A stretch of DNA of 64,000 nucleotides from an uncultured Draconibacterium sp. (GCF_963677575.1 NZ_OY782038.1:3661501-3725500), one strand, 5' to 3'; counted from the first letter of the stretch, positions 48,501 to 57,328 are shown. Made by a program: numbers and translations. The notes: generated by a model not told the origin, from the sequence alone.

Positions 48501-51500
48501 CCGACAGATTACGTAGTAACAAGCTACGACGGCTGTGAAGGCGATGTAACTTATACATACACCTTCACCGACTGTGAAGGCAATACGCACGACTGGGTAT
48601 ACACCTATACAATCGAGCGTCAGGATTTCACGATGCCGGAGACCGCCGATGGTACGACAGTTTCCTGTATTGCGGATGCAGTATTGCCGACATCAAAAGT
48701 TCCTTCTGTAAGCGACAACTGCGGCAACGTTATTACGCCGGCAGCCCCGACAGATTACGTAGTAACCACCTACGACGGCTGTGAAGGCGATGTGACTTAT
48801 ACATACACCTTCACAGACTGTGAGGGCAATACGCACGACTGGGTATACACCTATACAATCGAGCGTCAGGATTTCACGATGCCGGAAACAGCCGATGGTA
48901 CGACAGTTTCCTGTATTGCAGATGCAGTATTACCTACAGCAGAAGTTCCTTCTGTAAGCGACAACTGCGGCAACGTTATTACTCCGGCGGCCCCGACAGA
49001 TTACGTAGTAACAAGCTACGACGGCTGTGAAGGCGATGTGACTTATACATACACCTTCACAGACTGTGAGGGCAATACGCACGACTGGGTATACACCTAT
49101 ACAATCGAGCGTCAGGACTTCACGATGCCGGAAACAGCCGATGGCACGACAGTTTCCTGTATTGCGGATGCAGTGCTTCCGACATCAGAAGTTCCTTCTG
49201 TAAGCGACAACTGCGGCAACGTTATTACTCCGGCGGCCCCGACAGATTACGTAGTAACAAGCTACGACGGCTGTGAAGGCGATGTGACTTATACTTACAC
49301 CTTCACAGACTGTGAGGGCAATACGCACGACTGGGTATACACTTATACAATCGAGCGTCAGGATTTCACGATGCCGGAAACAGCCGATGGCACGACAGTT
49401 TCCTGTATTGCAGATGCAGTGCTTCCTACATCAGAAGTTCCTTCTGTAAGCGACAACTGCGGCAACGTTATTACTCCGGCGGCCCCGACAGATTACGTAG
49501 TAACAAGCTACGACGGCTGTGAAGGCGATGTGACTTATACTTACACCTTCACAGACTGTGAGGGCAATACGCACGACTGGGTATACACCTATACTATCGA
49601 GCGTCAGGATTTCACGATGCCGGAAACAGCCGATGGTACGACAGTTTCCTGTATTGCAGATGCAGTGCTTCCGACATCAGAAGTTCCTTCTGTAAGCGAC
49701 AACTGCGGCAACGTTATTACGCCAACGGCCCCGACAGATTACGTAGTAACCACCTACGACGGCTGTGAAGGCGATGTGACTTATACTTACACCTTCACAG
49801 ACTGTGAGGGCAATACGCACGACTGGGTATACACCTATACTATCGAGCGTCAGGATTTCACGATGCCGGAAACAGCCGATGGTACGACAGTTTCCTGTAT
49901 TGCGGATGCAGTGCTTCCGACATCAGAAGTTCCTTCTGTAAGCGACAACTGCGGCAACGTTATTACTCCGGCGGCCCCGACAGATTACGTAGTAACAAGC
50001 TACGACGGCTGTGAAGGCGATGTGACTTATACTTACACCTTCACAGACTGTGAGGGCAATACGCACGACTGGGTATACACCTATACAATCGAGCGTCAGG
50101 ACTTCACGATGCCGGAAACAGCCGATGGTATGACAGTTTCCTGTATTGCGGATGCAGTGCTTCCGACATCAGAAGTTCCTTCTGTAAGCGACAACTGCGG
50201 TAACGTTATTACTCCGGCGGCCCCGACAGATTACGTAGTAACAAGCTACGACGGCTGTGAAGGCGATGTGACTTATACTTACACCTTCACAGACTGTGAA
50301 GGCAATACGCACGACTGGGTATACACCTATACTATCGAGCGTCAGGACTTCACGATGCCGGCTAATCAGGGAGCAACTGTAGATTGTATTGAATTGGCTA
50401 CAGAGCCAACACCTCCAATAGTTACTGATAACTGTGGCAATTCAATCATCCCAACAGGGCCGGCCATTGACGTAAGTTCCACTTGTGATGGTACAAAAAC
50501 ATACTCGTGGACATACGAAGACTGCGCAGGCCATTTAAATCAATGGGATTATGTCTACACTATAAATGATGATATCCTTCCAACCTGGACAACTACCGCT
50601 AACAATTTAGACCGTACAGTTGAATGTAGCGATGGTACAGGACTTACCTCCGCGCAAGCCCTGGCTCCTGTAGCTTCTGATAATTGCGCAGGAACGATTA
50701 GCTATACCAAAAACAGTGGTGTATTTGTGCCGGTTGCTCCAGGCTCGACAGAGGGAACCTACACTAATACCTGGACTGCAGCTGACGTATGCGGCAATAT
50801 CACAGCAACTCTATTCACCCAGGTGATTACCATTATTGATACTACACCTCCGACCATCACCTGCCCAGGCAACCTGGCAGCAAATACGCCATTAGGAGTT
50901 TGTGGTGCCGTAATAACATATACTACTCCTGTAGGAACTGACAATTGTACGGGAGCCACAACAGTTCAAACAGCGGGGCTATCTTCCGGTTCGACATTCC
51001 CGGTTGGAGTAACCACTAACACATTCGAAGTAACCGATGCAGCAGGTAATTCAAACTCTTGCAGCTTTACGGTAACCATTACAGACAACAGAAATCCGGT
51101 ATTAACAATACCCGCAACTGCTATTATAGCATGTAATGAAAGCTCTCATCCCGATTACACGGGATGGGCTACTGCTACCGATAATTGTGCGGTTGATACA
51201 ATATTTTATACCGACAGTACAGGAATTCCTTCCATAAGCTGTGCCAGTAATTATACCATTTACAGAACATGGGAAGCGGAAGATATACATGGTAATAAAA
51301 GTTCAGGAGTACAGGAGATTAAACTAAGTGATGTCGATGGACCGGAGGTGGTTTTTGCTAATCAAATTATTGAGGTTGATTGTCCGAATGATATACCCGG
51401 TTATTACGAAACTTTGGATGAATTTTTAGCATCGAATATTTCGAATGATTCCTATGATTTATGCTCAGGTAGTGTTACTATGGAACTATACGATGAATAT

Positions 51501-54500
51501 TCATTTTTCGATCCCAACTCAGGAGTTGCCGGTTATTGTCCTGATAGTGTTAGTCGCGTCTATCGTTTTTATGACGAGTGCCTGAATTATACAGAATTAG
51601 AACAAAAGATTATTGTTTCCGGTATCGACACTTGCTCCTGTACAGAGTGTACAGAACAGGTGAACGTGCATGATGTTGACCTAAGGGCAGATCCGGATAG
51701 TGTTTGGGTGTTACTAAAGGAACGCAGGGATAAAGAGGCTCGTTGTTGTTTAGACGATGAATGGTGGCTGGAAGGAGGAGATGATCCTTACCGTTGTGTT
51801 TCTTTTAACGTAATTATTGACAACGATGCAGTGGGAGTACAAATAGAAACCAGCAAAGGTCAGGATGCAAAAGAATGGCGTATTGATTGTGAGAATGTAA
51901 GTTTAGAAGGGCCTGATGGAGATATCATATGTCTTCCTTCAGGTGAATACCACCATTTTACACATTGTAAACAGGGGGCCGACCCCATTGATTATATTAT
52001 TCGATCGGTGAGGGGAATAATCGAATCAGGGGATATTTCTACACGGGTGGATTGTTCGCATCTAATACATACTACCGGAGATTTTGAAAGTGTTCCGGTT
52101 TGGTCGGCGCTTAATCCGTTATACGATAAATACCTGGATACATCAGATCCTTATAATCCTACCTTTTTTGTGCCATTGGAAGACAAGGATGATGTTCCGT
52201 CAAGCATACAGTATCAGGTTTGTGCTGACGTTGCAGGTTATATCTGTGGTCAGTCAACCGACGGTACAATATGCGATACGATTACCGTAAATGTTTATGA
52301 TCCTATTGAAACAAATATTGATCTTGGCGATCTCATTATTTGTGAAGGAACCCCGGTAGATATTGAGCCTCAGATTTCGCCCGCTGGAGATTATGTTATT
52401 GAATGGTTTGAGGGGACGGGAGCATCAGGAACTCCTATACATACAGGCTATATTCATACAATTGAAACATCGGGCTGGTACTCTATAAAAGTAACTGAAT
52501 ATGAGTCGGGTTTACCCTGTAACGTAAGTTATGCCGATTTTGAGGTGGAAGTCGACCTGACAAGACCGGGTTTAAGTACTCCGCCTGATACACTTTTTCT
52601 AAGTTGTGATGATCCTGACGCAGACCAGAAAATTATTGATTGGTACGAGTTAGCATCGGCATTCATAGTAGATGCGTATGGGGATACTGTAGAAATTGAT
52701 GTTACCAATAATTTTAGTGGAATAAACATGTATTGTGGAGAAGTGCTTGATGTGGAGTTTAAAGCTGTTGATCTTTGTAATAATGATAGTATTGATATCG
52801 CAACAATTGTAGTTATAGATACAACGCCTCCAACAATTACTCCGGCTTTTGATAGTATTGCTGATTGTAACACTTTCGATCATAATACATATGATGGATA
52901 CCTGGCTTGGTTAGCCAATCATGGTGGGGCAACGGCATCTGATATTTGCCAGGATCCGGAAACCTTAACATGGTCGGTTGACACAGCTACGGCGGTTTGG
53001 GTTGGTAACGGAGCCGTAGATAGTATTACCGTAGAGTTTACCGTAACCGATGATTGTGGTAATCCTGCATCAACTACCGCCACTTTTACTATTGTTGATG
53101 ATGAACCCCCAACGATCGATTGTCCTGAGGATGTAGTTCAAGAGATCATTGACGGTGGCTGTGATTTATCGGATATAGAAATGGACAGTGTGTTGTTCGA
53201 TGATAACTGTGGTATCGACCGTGTAATTTGGGAAGCTACACACCATGGGGCAACGGACTTTACATGGAGCAGTCCGGCAGAAGGAATTAATTACGTAAAT
53301 GGCGAGACCTTTAGTGTAGGCCATACCACGGTTACTTATACGATATTCGATAATGCAGGCTTGAGTGACACCTGTTCTTTCGATGTATTTATTCAAAACC
53401 TCGACAATCCGAATTTTGAGGTAACCTGTCCTGATACTGTGATTGAATATGTAACAGCCGGTAATTGCGACGCTCCTGTTACAGTTCCGTCACCAACGAT
53501 CTCGAATTTCTGTAATGAGCTGGCCTCGATGAATCATGATTCTCCTTATAGTACGGATTCTACCAATGCGAGCGGAACCTATCCAACAGATACTACTGTA
53601 GTAACGTGGACAATTATTGATGGTTCGGAAAAAGAATATACCTGCGAGCAACTTGTTATTGTAATTGATACGATACCGCCAACGATAGATTGTAGAGGCG
53701 ATGTAGTTCAGGAGATCATCGACGGAGGCTGTGATTTATCAGATGTAGAGATGGACAGTGTATTGTTCGATGATAACTGCGTGGTAGTTAGTTTGGAGTG
53801 GAGGATGATCTATTACGGAGCAACAACAGATACCACTTACAGTTCAACCAGTGGTTTTAACTACGTAAACGGCGAGACCTTTGGTGTAGGTCATACATTG
53901 GTAACCTATACGGTTTACGATAATGCCGGTTTGAGTGCCACCTGTTCTTTCGATGTATTTATTCAAAACCTCGACAATCCGAATTTTGAGGTAACCTGTC
54001 CTGATACTGTGATTGAATATGTAACAGCCGGTAATTGCGACGCTCCTGTTACAGTTCCGTCACCAACGATCTCGAATTTCTGTAATGAGCTGGCCTCGAT
54101 GAATCATGATTCTCCTTATAGTACGGATTCTACCAATGCGAGCGGAACCTATCCAACAGATACTACTGTAGTAACGTGGACAATTATTGATGGTTCGGAA
54201 AAAGAATATACCTGCGAGCAACTTGTTATTGTAATTGATACGATACCGCCAACGATAGATTGTAGAGGCGATGTAGTTCAGGAGATCATCGACGGAGGCT
54301 GTGATTTATCAGATGTAGAGATGGACAGTGTATTGTTCGATGACAACTGCGTGGTAGTTAGTTTGGAGTGGAGAACGATCTATTACGGAGCAACAACAGA
54401 TACCACTTACAGTTCAACCAGTGGTTTTAACTACGTAAACGGCGAGACCTTTGGGGTTGGTCATACATTGGTAACCTATACGGTTTACGATAATGCCGGT

Positions 54501-55904
54501 TTGAGTGCCACCTGTTCTTTCGATGTATTTATTCGGAGTTTAGACGATCCTCCATTCGAGGTAACTTGTAGTGATACAATCAGGTTAATTGCACAGCAAT
54601 GGGAATGTGGTGCTGATGTAACCATTGTACCTCCCGGAATTTACAACCCATGTAATGAGTTGTTTACTATGGTACACGATTCAATTGTTATTCAGAATCC
54701 TGATCCGAGTGGTTTTTATCCGCTCGATACCACCATTGTAACCTGGACTATTACTGATGCTTCAGAAACGGAACACACCTGCGAACAGGTGATCATCATA
54801 GAAGATATTCCTCCAATAATAGATTGCCCTGATACTTTAATTTTGGATGCCGAATTCGATAAGCCTTATGTTTCGAATATTACGCTTGATACGGCAGTTT
54901 ATGCCGATAATTGTCCGGATCCAACTGTTATCTGGGAACGTGAAAATCCGGATGGAAGCATGGAATACTCTCCTTTATTAGGTATCAATTTCTTAACGGG
55001 GCCTGAGACCTTTTATGTAGATACTACTCGTATTACATATACCATCATCGACGATCATGGGAATACCGACGACTGTAGTTTTCTTATCATCGTTCGGGCT
55101 GCACCGGATATCGATTGTCCGCCTGATACTACTATTTATCTTGATCCTGTTGAAAACGATTGTGATGCTACTTATGATCCGGGTGTACCAGAATTGATAG
55201 AAGGAGTACCTCCTATAACCTGGACTTTCTGGCTTTATGGTCCTGAAGGAAATTTGGATACCACAGGAACATATGTAAAAGATTTACCCGATCAGTATCC
55301 CGATCCGTTTGGGGAGTATGATTTTGAATTAGGTGTTACCACAATAAAATGGGAAGCACAAAATGTATCCGGTTACGACACCTGTTCCCACTGGGTAGAA
55401 GTAAAAGATACTATTCCACCAACCCTTGATGCCGATCCATACGAAAACTGTGTAGATCCGCTGCATTGGGCGATTTATAACGAAAATAATCCAGATCCGG
55501 TATACAACCATTTAAATCCATTAGTAGAAAAATTCCCGGTTGATTACCGGACAATGTATGCCCGAGATACCTTCCTGGATCTTACCTCGCTGGAAGATAA
55601 TTGTTGTGATTCTACTGAAATGACAATCCACTGGCGAATTGAATTTAGCGATACACCTGATTCTGACGATGGATCAGCAGTACCCCATGATGATATCACC
55701 GGAACGGGCCAGCCATCAGAATATGTTGATCCGGATACAAATTTACCAACCGATATTCTTCTGTGGGGCGATGGAGTGACCTTTTATGAAGAAGTACATC
55801 ACATTTTCTACTGGGCAGAAGACTGCAACGGAAATATCTCGGATGAGATAATGCGTGAGATTACCATAACACCTCGTCCGGAGGTTAGAAAAACTGATTA
55901 TTAA
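42594..55904 (+). CDS. Giant HYR/repeat surface protein, paralog 2
   Basis: A 4436-residue secreted protein paralogous to the 4073-residue one at both ends. The start is a TTG at 42594, or the TTG at 42621 directly before KIALIVMAVFIGIIDAKS; no ATG precedes the signal. Domains: HYR-like (about 60-340), an SprB-like repeat (363-437), another HYR-like, a beta-helix-like region opened by TGDWNVASTWDCNCIPAFDD (535-870), 20 tandem 82-residue repeats (945-2584) flanked by divergent single copies, HYR domains, a Cys-rich unknown domain (about 3003-3236), Ig-like and HYR domains including a tandem duplication of 190 residues (about 3600-3979), and a C-terminal domain from PYENCVDPLHWAIYN to TITPRPEVRKTDY. 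No type A or B T9SS signal is recognisable. It is probably cotranscribed with the SprF-like gene. Likely an extended surface fibre or adhesin. Confidence 0.88.
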   Translation: MTETRHNRTLKIALIVMAVFIGIIDAKSVCWESSIPNSLYESKEKQILTEPAYGHVVSVMDASWLNDTTSIVCPNNITSYTDLNSCVAIISTGLDLTDPNNSIASLSWEMTGATEASSNNFGINQIGSYSFNEGTTVVTYRGATLYNNSINCTFTVTVSDNQVPRLISSPGHITVRNLLGECYVNVTWTEPSAVDNCVPQDQLIFTSNYSSGQQFQVGSTQVEYRISDGVNTAVHNFTVTVIDAEAPELIAPPDLESECGKPVPDAFTAWEQFEQAGGSANDNCSINYGSFRYTGQTSSGITCPYTVTRTYSISDNDGNVSEVKHVINVIGDGMAYEANVESTEPEILLEPGAETQAEILFAKTDVSCKGSRTGVVDLTLNGTSGIVSFVWSTQNGSGIVQGAEDQTTLSDGDYTVMVYEDGVRLLAFDFSILVFDDQAPVLNAPSTIQRNCGQFIPAAYSTWSEFANAGGTVRDNCQIYYSSFRLSSESQSNPDCPYTLTRIYEITDVNGNRGFAEHLITVEAEEIILKSGMAGTITAQATGDWNVASTWDCNCIPAFDDDVIIPAGFTVTVDAAAVTNNITIETGGTLNGGASTLQVNGNWTNNGTFTASTGTIEFTGTTNAIISGSSATTFNNFILNKGTDVTTDLAVQSDITITDLTFDNGVLDVESGITDIADIVNINNTIPSTSGLRVSGGTLTTGYYSIINEGLIEVTSGTATFGTGSGNTVHTQIGGAFIVSGGTVNIAGRLENTTGGTLAGYPSGININGGTITLATAGNNESGTGSLDVTTNGAFNFTGGTIIFENPSTAGTALDLGLVDGTGDGAKTITNGIFQFGNNNTIVGSTFYIDSNVPIPNITTFAGSELYLAMPPDDGETVACASSATQPTPPDVYDNCGALITPTGPDVGGTYVDCEGTITYTWEYLDCDGTTTTNWVYTYTIERQDFTMPETADGTTVSCIADAVLPTSEVPSVSDNCGNVITPAAPTDYVVTSYDGCEGDVTYTYTFTDCEGNTHDWVYTYTIERQDFTMPETADGTTVSCIADAVLPAAEVPSVSDNCGNVITPAAPTDYVVTSYDGCEGDVTYTYTFTDCEGNTHDWVYTYTIERQDFTMPETADGTTVSCIADAVLPTSEVPSVSDNCGNVITPAAPTDYVVTSYDGCEGDVTYTYTFTDCEGNTHDWVYTYTIERQDFTMPETADGTTVSCIADAVLPTSEVPSVSDNCGNVITPAAPTDYVVTSYDGCEGDVTYTYTFTDCEGNTHDWVYTYTIERQDFTMPETADGTTVSCIADAVLPTAEVPSVSDNCGNVITPAAPTDYVVTSYDGCEGDVTYTYTFTDCEGNTHDWVYTYTIERQDFTMPETADGTTVSCIADAVLPTSEVPSVSDNCGNVITPAAPTDYVVTSYDGCEGDVTYTYTFTDCEGNTHDWVYTYTIERQDFTMPETADGTTVSCIADAVLPTSEVPSVSDNCGNVITPAAPTDYVVTSYDGCEGDVTYTYTFTDCEGNTHDWVYTYTIERQDFTMPETADGTTVSCIADAVLPTSEVPSVSDNCGNVITPTAPTDYVVTTYDGCEGDVTYTYTFTDCEGNTHDWVYTYTIERQDFTMPETADGTTVSCIADAVLPTSEVPSVSDNCGNVITPAAPTDYVVTSYDGCEGDVTYTYTFTDCEGNTHDWVYTYTIERQDFTMPETADGMTVSCIADAVLPTSEVPSVSDNCGNVITPAAPTDYVVTSYDGCEGDVTYTYTFTDCEGNTHDWVYTYTIERQDFTMPETADGTTVSCIADAVLPTSEVPSVSDNCGNVITPAAPTDYVVTSYDGCEGDVTYTYTFTDCEGNTHDWVYTYTIERQDFTMPETADGTTVSCIADAVLPTAEVPSVSDNCGNVITPAAPTDYVVTSYDGCEGDVTYTYTFTDCEGNTHDWVYTYTIERQDFTMPETADGTTVSCIADAVLPTSEVPSVSDNCGNVITPAAPTDYVVTSYDGCEGDVTYTYTFTDCEGNTHDWVYTYTIERQDFTMPETADGTTVSCIADAVLPTSKVPSVSDNCGNVITPAAPTDYVVTTYDGCEGDVTYTYTFTDCEGNTHDWVYTYTIERQDFTMPETADGTTVSCIADAVLPTAEVPSVSDNCGNVITPAAPTDYVVTSYDGCEGDVTYTYTFTDCEGNTHDWVYTYTIERQDFTMPETADGTTVSCIADAVLPTSEVPSVSDNCGNVITPAAPTDYVVTSYDGCEGDVTYTYTFTDCEGNTHDWVYTYTIERQDFTMPETADGTTVSCIADAVLPTSEVPSVSDNCGNVITPAAPTDYVVTSYDGCEGDVTYTYTFTDCEGNTHDWVYTYTIERQDFTMPETADGTTVSCIADAVLPTSEVPSVSDNCGNVITPTAPTDYVVTTYDGCEGDVTYTYTFTDCEGNTHDWVYTYTIERQDFTMPETADGTTVSCIADAVLPTSEVPSVSDNCGNVITPAAPTDYVVTSYDGCEGDVTYTYTFTDCEGNTHDWVYTYTIERQDFTMPETADGMTVSCIADAVLPTSEVPSVSDNCGNVITPAAPTDYVVTSYDGCEGDVTYTYTFTDCEGNTHDWVYTYTIERQDFTMPANQGATVDCIELATEPTPPIVTDNCGNSIIPTGPAIDVSSTCDGTKTYSWTYEDCAGHLNQWDYVYTINDDILPTWTTTANNLDRTVECSDGTGLTSAQALAPVASDNCAGTISYTKNSGVFVPVAPGSTEGTYTNTWTAADVCGNITATLFTQVITIIDTTPPTITCPGNLAANTPLGVCGAVITYTTPVGTDNCTGATTVQTAGLSSGSTFPVGVTTNTFEVTDAAGNSNSCSFTVTITDNRNPVLTIPATAIIACNESSHPDYTGWATATDNCAVDTIFYTDSTGIPSISCASNYTIYRTWEAEDIHGNKSSGVQEIKLSDVDGPEVVFANQIIEVDCPNDIPGYYETLDEFLASNISNDSYDLCSGSVTMELYDEYSFFDPNSGVAGYCPDSVSRVYRFYDECLNYTELEQKIIVSGIDTCSCTECTEQVNVHDVDLRADPDSVWVLLKERRDKEARCCLDDEWWLEGGDDPYRCVSFNVIIDNDAVGVQIETSKGQDAKEWRIDCENVSLEGPDGDIICLPSGEYHHFTHCKQGADPIDYIIRSVRGIIESGDISTRVDCSHLIHTTGDFESVPVWSALNPLYDKYLDTSDPYNPTFFVPLEDKDDVPSSIQYQVCADVAGYICGQSTDGTICDTITVNVYDPIETNIDLGDLIICEGTPVDIEPQISPAGDYVIEWFEGTGASGTPIHTGYIHTIETSGWYSIKVTEYESGLPCNVSYADFEVEVDLTRPGLSTPPDTLFLSCDDPDADQKIIDWYELASAFIVDAYGDTVEIDVTNNFSGINMYCGEVLDVEFKAVDLCNNDSIDIATIVVIDTTPPTITPAFDSIADCNTFDHNTYDGYLAWLANHGGATASDICQDPETLTWSVDTATAVWVGNGAVDSITVEFTVTDDCGNPASTTATFTIVDDEPPTIDCPEDVVQEIIDGGCDLSDIEMDSVLFDDNCGIDRVIWEATHHGATDFTWSSPAEGINYVNGETFSVGHTTVTYTIFDNAGLSDTCSFDVFIQNLDNPNFEVTCPDTVIEYVTAGNCDAPVTVPSPTISNFCNELASMNHDSPYSTDSTNASGTYPTDTTVVTWTIIDGSEKEYTCEQLVIVIDTIPPTIDCRGDVVQEIIDGGCDLSDVEMDSVLFDDNCVVVSLEWRMIYYGATTDTTYSSTSGFNYVNGETFGVGHTLVTYTVYDNAGLSATCSFDVFIQNLDNPNFEVTCPDTVIEYVTAGNCDAPVTVPSPTISNFCNELASMNHDSPYSTDSTNASGTYPTDTTVVTWTIIDGSEKEYTCEQLVIVIDTIPPTIDCRGDVVQEIIDGGCDLSDVEMDSVLFDDNCVVVSLEWRTIYYGATTDTTYSSTSGFNYVNGETFGVGHTLVTYTVYDNAGLSATCSFDVFIRSLDDPPFEVTCSDTIRLIAQQWECGADVTIVPPGIYNPCNELFTMVHDSIVIQNPDPSGFYPLDTTIVTWTITDASETEHTCEQVIIIEDIPPIIDCPDTLILDAEFDKPYVSNITLDTAVYADNCPDPTVIWERENPDGSMEYSPLLGINFLTGPETFYVDTTRITYTIIDDHGNTDDCSFLIIVRAAPDIDCPPDTTIYLDPVENDCDATYDPGVPELIEGVPPITWTFWLYGPEGNLDTTGTYVKDLPDQYPDPFGEYDFELGVTTIKWEAQNVSGYDTCSHWVEVKDTIPPTLDADPYENCVDPLHWAIYNENNPDPVYNHLNPLVEKFPVDYRTMYARDTFLDLTSLEDNCCDSTEMTIHWRIEFSDTPDSDDGSAVPHDDITGTGQPSEYVDPDTNLPTDILLWGDGVTFYEEVHHIFYWAEDCNGNISDEIMREITITPRPEVRKTDY
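45426..50345 (+). repeat. Twenty tandem 246-bp repeats
   Basis: Exactly 20 units of 246 bp (82 codons), with no indels, run from 45426 to 50345. Each unit starts DFTMPETADGTTVSC and ends TYTIERQ, with four Cys in SC, DNC, GCEGD and DCEGN contexts. Variants (TAEV, TSKV, ITPTAP with VTTYDG, ADGMTV) mark individual units. Units 5-10 recur as units 15-20 at an offset of 2460 bp. Confidence 0.97.
53390..54530 (+). repeat. Tandem 570-bp duplication in the second giant gene
   Basis: The segment starting with the ILE-GLN-ASN-LEU-ASP coding stretch (TCGACAATCC at 53401) recurs at 53971, an offset of 570 bp or 190 codons, with very few differences (for example an ATG to ACG change in EWRMIYYG/EWRTIYYG). 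It contains two HYR-type domains per unit. Confidence 0.9.
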
Positions 55905-55944
55905 ACATGAGAAAAGCAAGCGACATAGAAATCATGTATCAATT

Positions 55945-56026
55945 GTCATCTCGACGAGTATACGAGGAGAGATCTGTAGCATTAGGGCAACAGTGTAACA
56001 GATTCCTCTCTTTGTTCGGAATGACA
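55945..56026. repeat. Composite inverted element, copy A
   Basis: The outer sequences GTCATCTCGACGA and TCGGAATGAC, and the inner GAGGAGAGATCTGTA and AGATTCCTC, face each other, giving a bipartite inverted repeat of about 82 bp. Related copies lie at 56798-56885 and 60969-61063. Confidence 0.7.
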
Positions 56027-56114
56027 GAGGAGATAAGGGGACATTTTACCCCCCGTTTCGTCCTTACTCCATACAACGGAGCTTGCGGTAGCGATTTCTT
56101 GTCAAACTTAAACG

Positions 56115-56194
56115 CTTCAAGGTCTGCCAGACACTTGAAGGTTGGTTTAAAAGCAGGCCAACAACCTTTAGGCGTTTCTCAAACCCTAAAGGTT
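56115..56194. repeat. Two REP-like hairpins with different stems
   Basis: CTTCAAG (56115-56121) with CTTGAAG (56134-56140), and AACCTTTAGG (56163-56172) with CCTAAAGGTT (56185-56194). Both have 12-nt loops. The same two hairpins, in the same order, recur at 56697-56722 and 56745-56776. Confidence 0.8.
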
Positions 56195-56245
56195 TCAATA
56201 CAAGATTATACAAGCTCTGCCACCGCGCGATTCCATCGCGAGGGT

Positions 56246-56665
56246 ATTGAATTTGCCGATGGACGGGGTAACCTTACCGGGGGAATCGAAAAAGTGGCCA
56301 AGGGAAACAAAACTTTGTCCGGGGGAAACAAAAAAACTGCCGGGGGACGCAAATATTTTGCCGAAGGAGTCAAAAAAATTGCCAAAGAGCGGGTAATGTT
56401 TGCTGATGGAGATCGAAAAATTGCCGGGGGACAAGAAAATTTGCCCGGGGAAGCCTTAAATCATCCGGTGAGCACGAAAAACTGCCCGGGGACGGCTCAA
56501 GTTGCCCGGTGGGAGCCAAAAACTACCCGGGGACGACTCAGGATGGTCGGTGAGCACGAAAAATGGTTCGGGGACGGCTCAGGTTGGTCGGTGAGCACCT
56601 CATTTGGTACGGGGACAGCTCAAACCACCCGGGGAAGGGTCAACTCTGCCTGGGGAGCAGTAAAT
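56246..56665. repeat. 21-bp degenerate satellite, 20 units without indels
   Basis: Twenty consecutive units of exactly 21 bp. The common core is TTGCCGGGGGA or variants, preceded by an A-rich tract in the first units and a more GC-rich context in the later ones. Read on the plus strand the units give heptads such as AGGRKYF, AEGVKKI and AGGQENL. An open frame on each strand is a by-product of the period being divisible by three. The later units alternate between CGGTGAGCAC and CGGGGACGGCTC types, a hint of a 42-bp super-unit. Confidence 0.8.
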
Positions 56666-56696
56666 ATGCGGGTTTCAGTGTTATCTGTTTCAAACA

Positions 56697-56776
56697 CTTC
56701 AAGGACTGAAAGACACTTGAAGGTTTCACAGGCAATGACAGTCCAACCTTTAGGCGTTTCGAAAACCCTAAAGGTT
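56697..56776. repeat. Second copy of the two-hairpin REP-like unit
   Basis: CTTCAAG (56697-56703) with CTTGAAG (56716-56722), then AACCTTTAGG (56745-56754) with CCTAAAGGTT (56767-56776). Together with the first copy it brackets the 21-bp satellite. Confidence 0.8.
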
Positions 56777-56797
56777 TCCGAAACCGAGCATTCTTCT

Positions 56798-56885
56798 GTC
56801 GTCTCGACGAAGGATGAGGAGAGATCTGTAACAGTAGAGCAGCAGAGTAGCAGATTCCTCAATCGTTCCTCACTCGGAATGACAG
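56798..56885. repeat. Composite inverted element, copy B
   Basis: GTCGTCTCGACGA at the left, GAGGAGAGATCTGTAAC, then GTAGCAGATTCCTC and CACTCGGAATGAC at the right. Same arrangement as copy A with a longer centre. The stretch from here to 57328 shows only further short repeats and no credible gene. Confidence 0.7.
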
Positions 56886-57328
56886 AAGATAAAGGAGAAA
56901 ACTTTACCCCCGGTTTCGGCCTCACTCCGTACAACGGAGCTTGCGGCCTCAACTGTCCCCCTACTGGTAGGGGGACGAGTGGAGCCGGTGGCTTCGAAGA
57001 AGACCCGGCGGAAGTCGGGGGGGACAGGCTCGCGGCTCGCAGCCCCGACGTATTGTCGGGATTGTCGCTTCGCTTCAACTCGCAGCTTGCAGCTCGAAAG
57101 AAATTAACAATAGAATATAACAACCCGCCCTCAAAGAGGATAGCGGGTACGACAAAAAACGCCCAGTTTTCCAAAATGGAAATGGGCACAAGAGATAATA
57201 AATTATTCCCATTCTTCCTGATTTCTAGCACCCTTTACATTTCTTCCCCCGCTGGGGGAAGTCCCGAAGGGGAAGGGGGTAATGGGACAGTAGCTAACAT
57301 CAATAAAGCAAGTGCCTATGAAACATGA

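Noticed and set aside
45426..50345. Possible CRISPR array
   Set aside because: Units are 246 bp, contiguous, in frame and without unique spacers; no cas gene is present.
55907..57328. A 473-codon open frame on the plus strand right after the second giant gene
   Set aside because: It is built from composite inverted elements, REP-like hairpins, the 21-bp satellite and TCCCCCTACC-type repeats; the satellite keeps the frame open on both strands because 21 is divisible by three. No signal peptide, domain or codon bias supports a protein.
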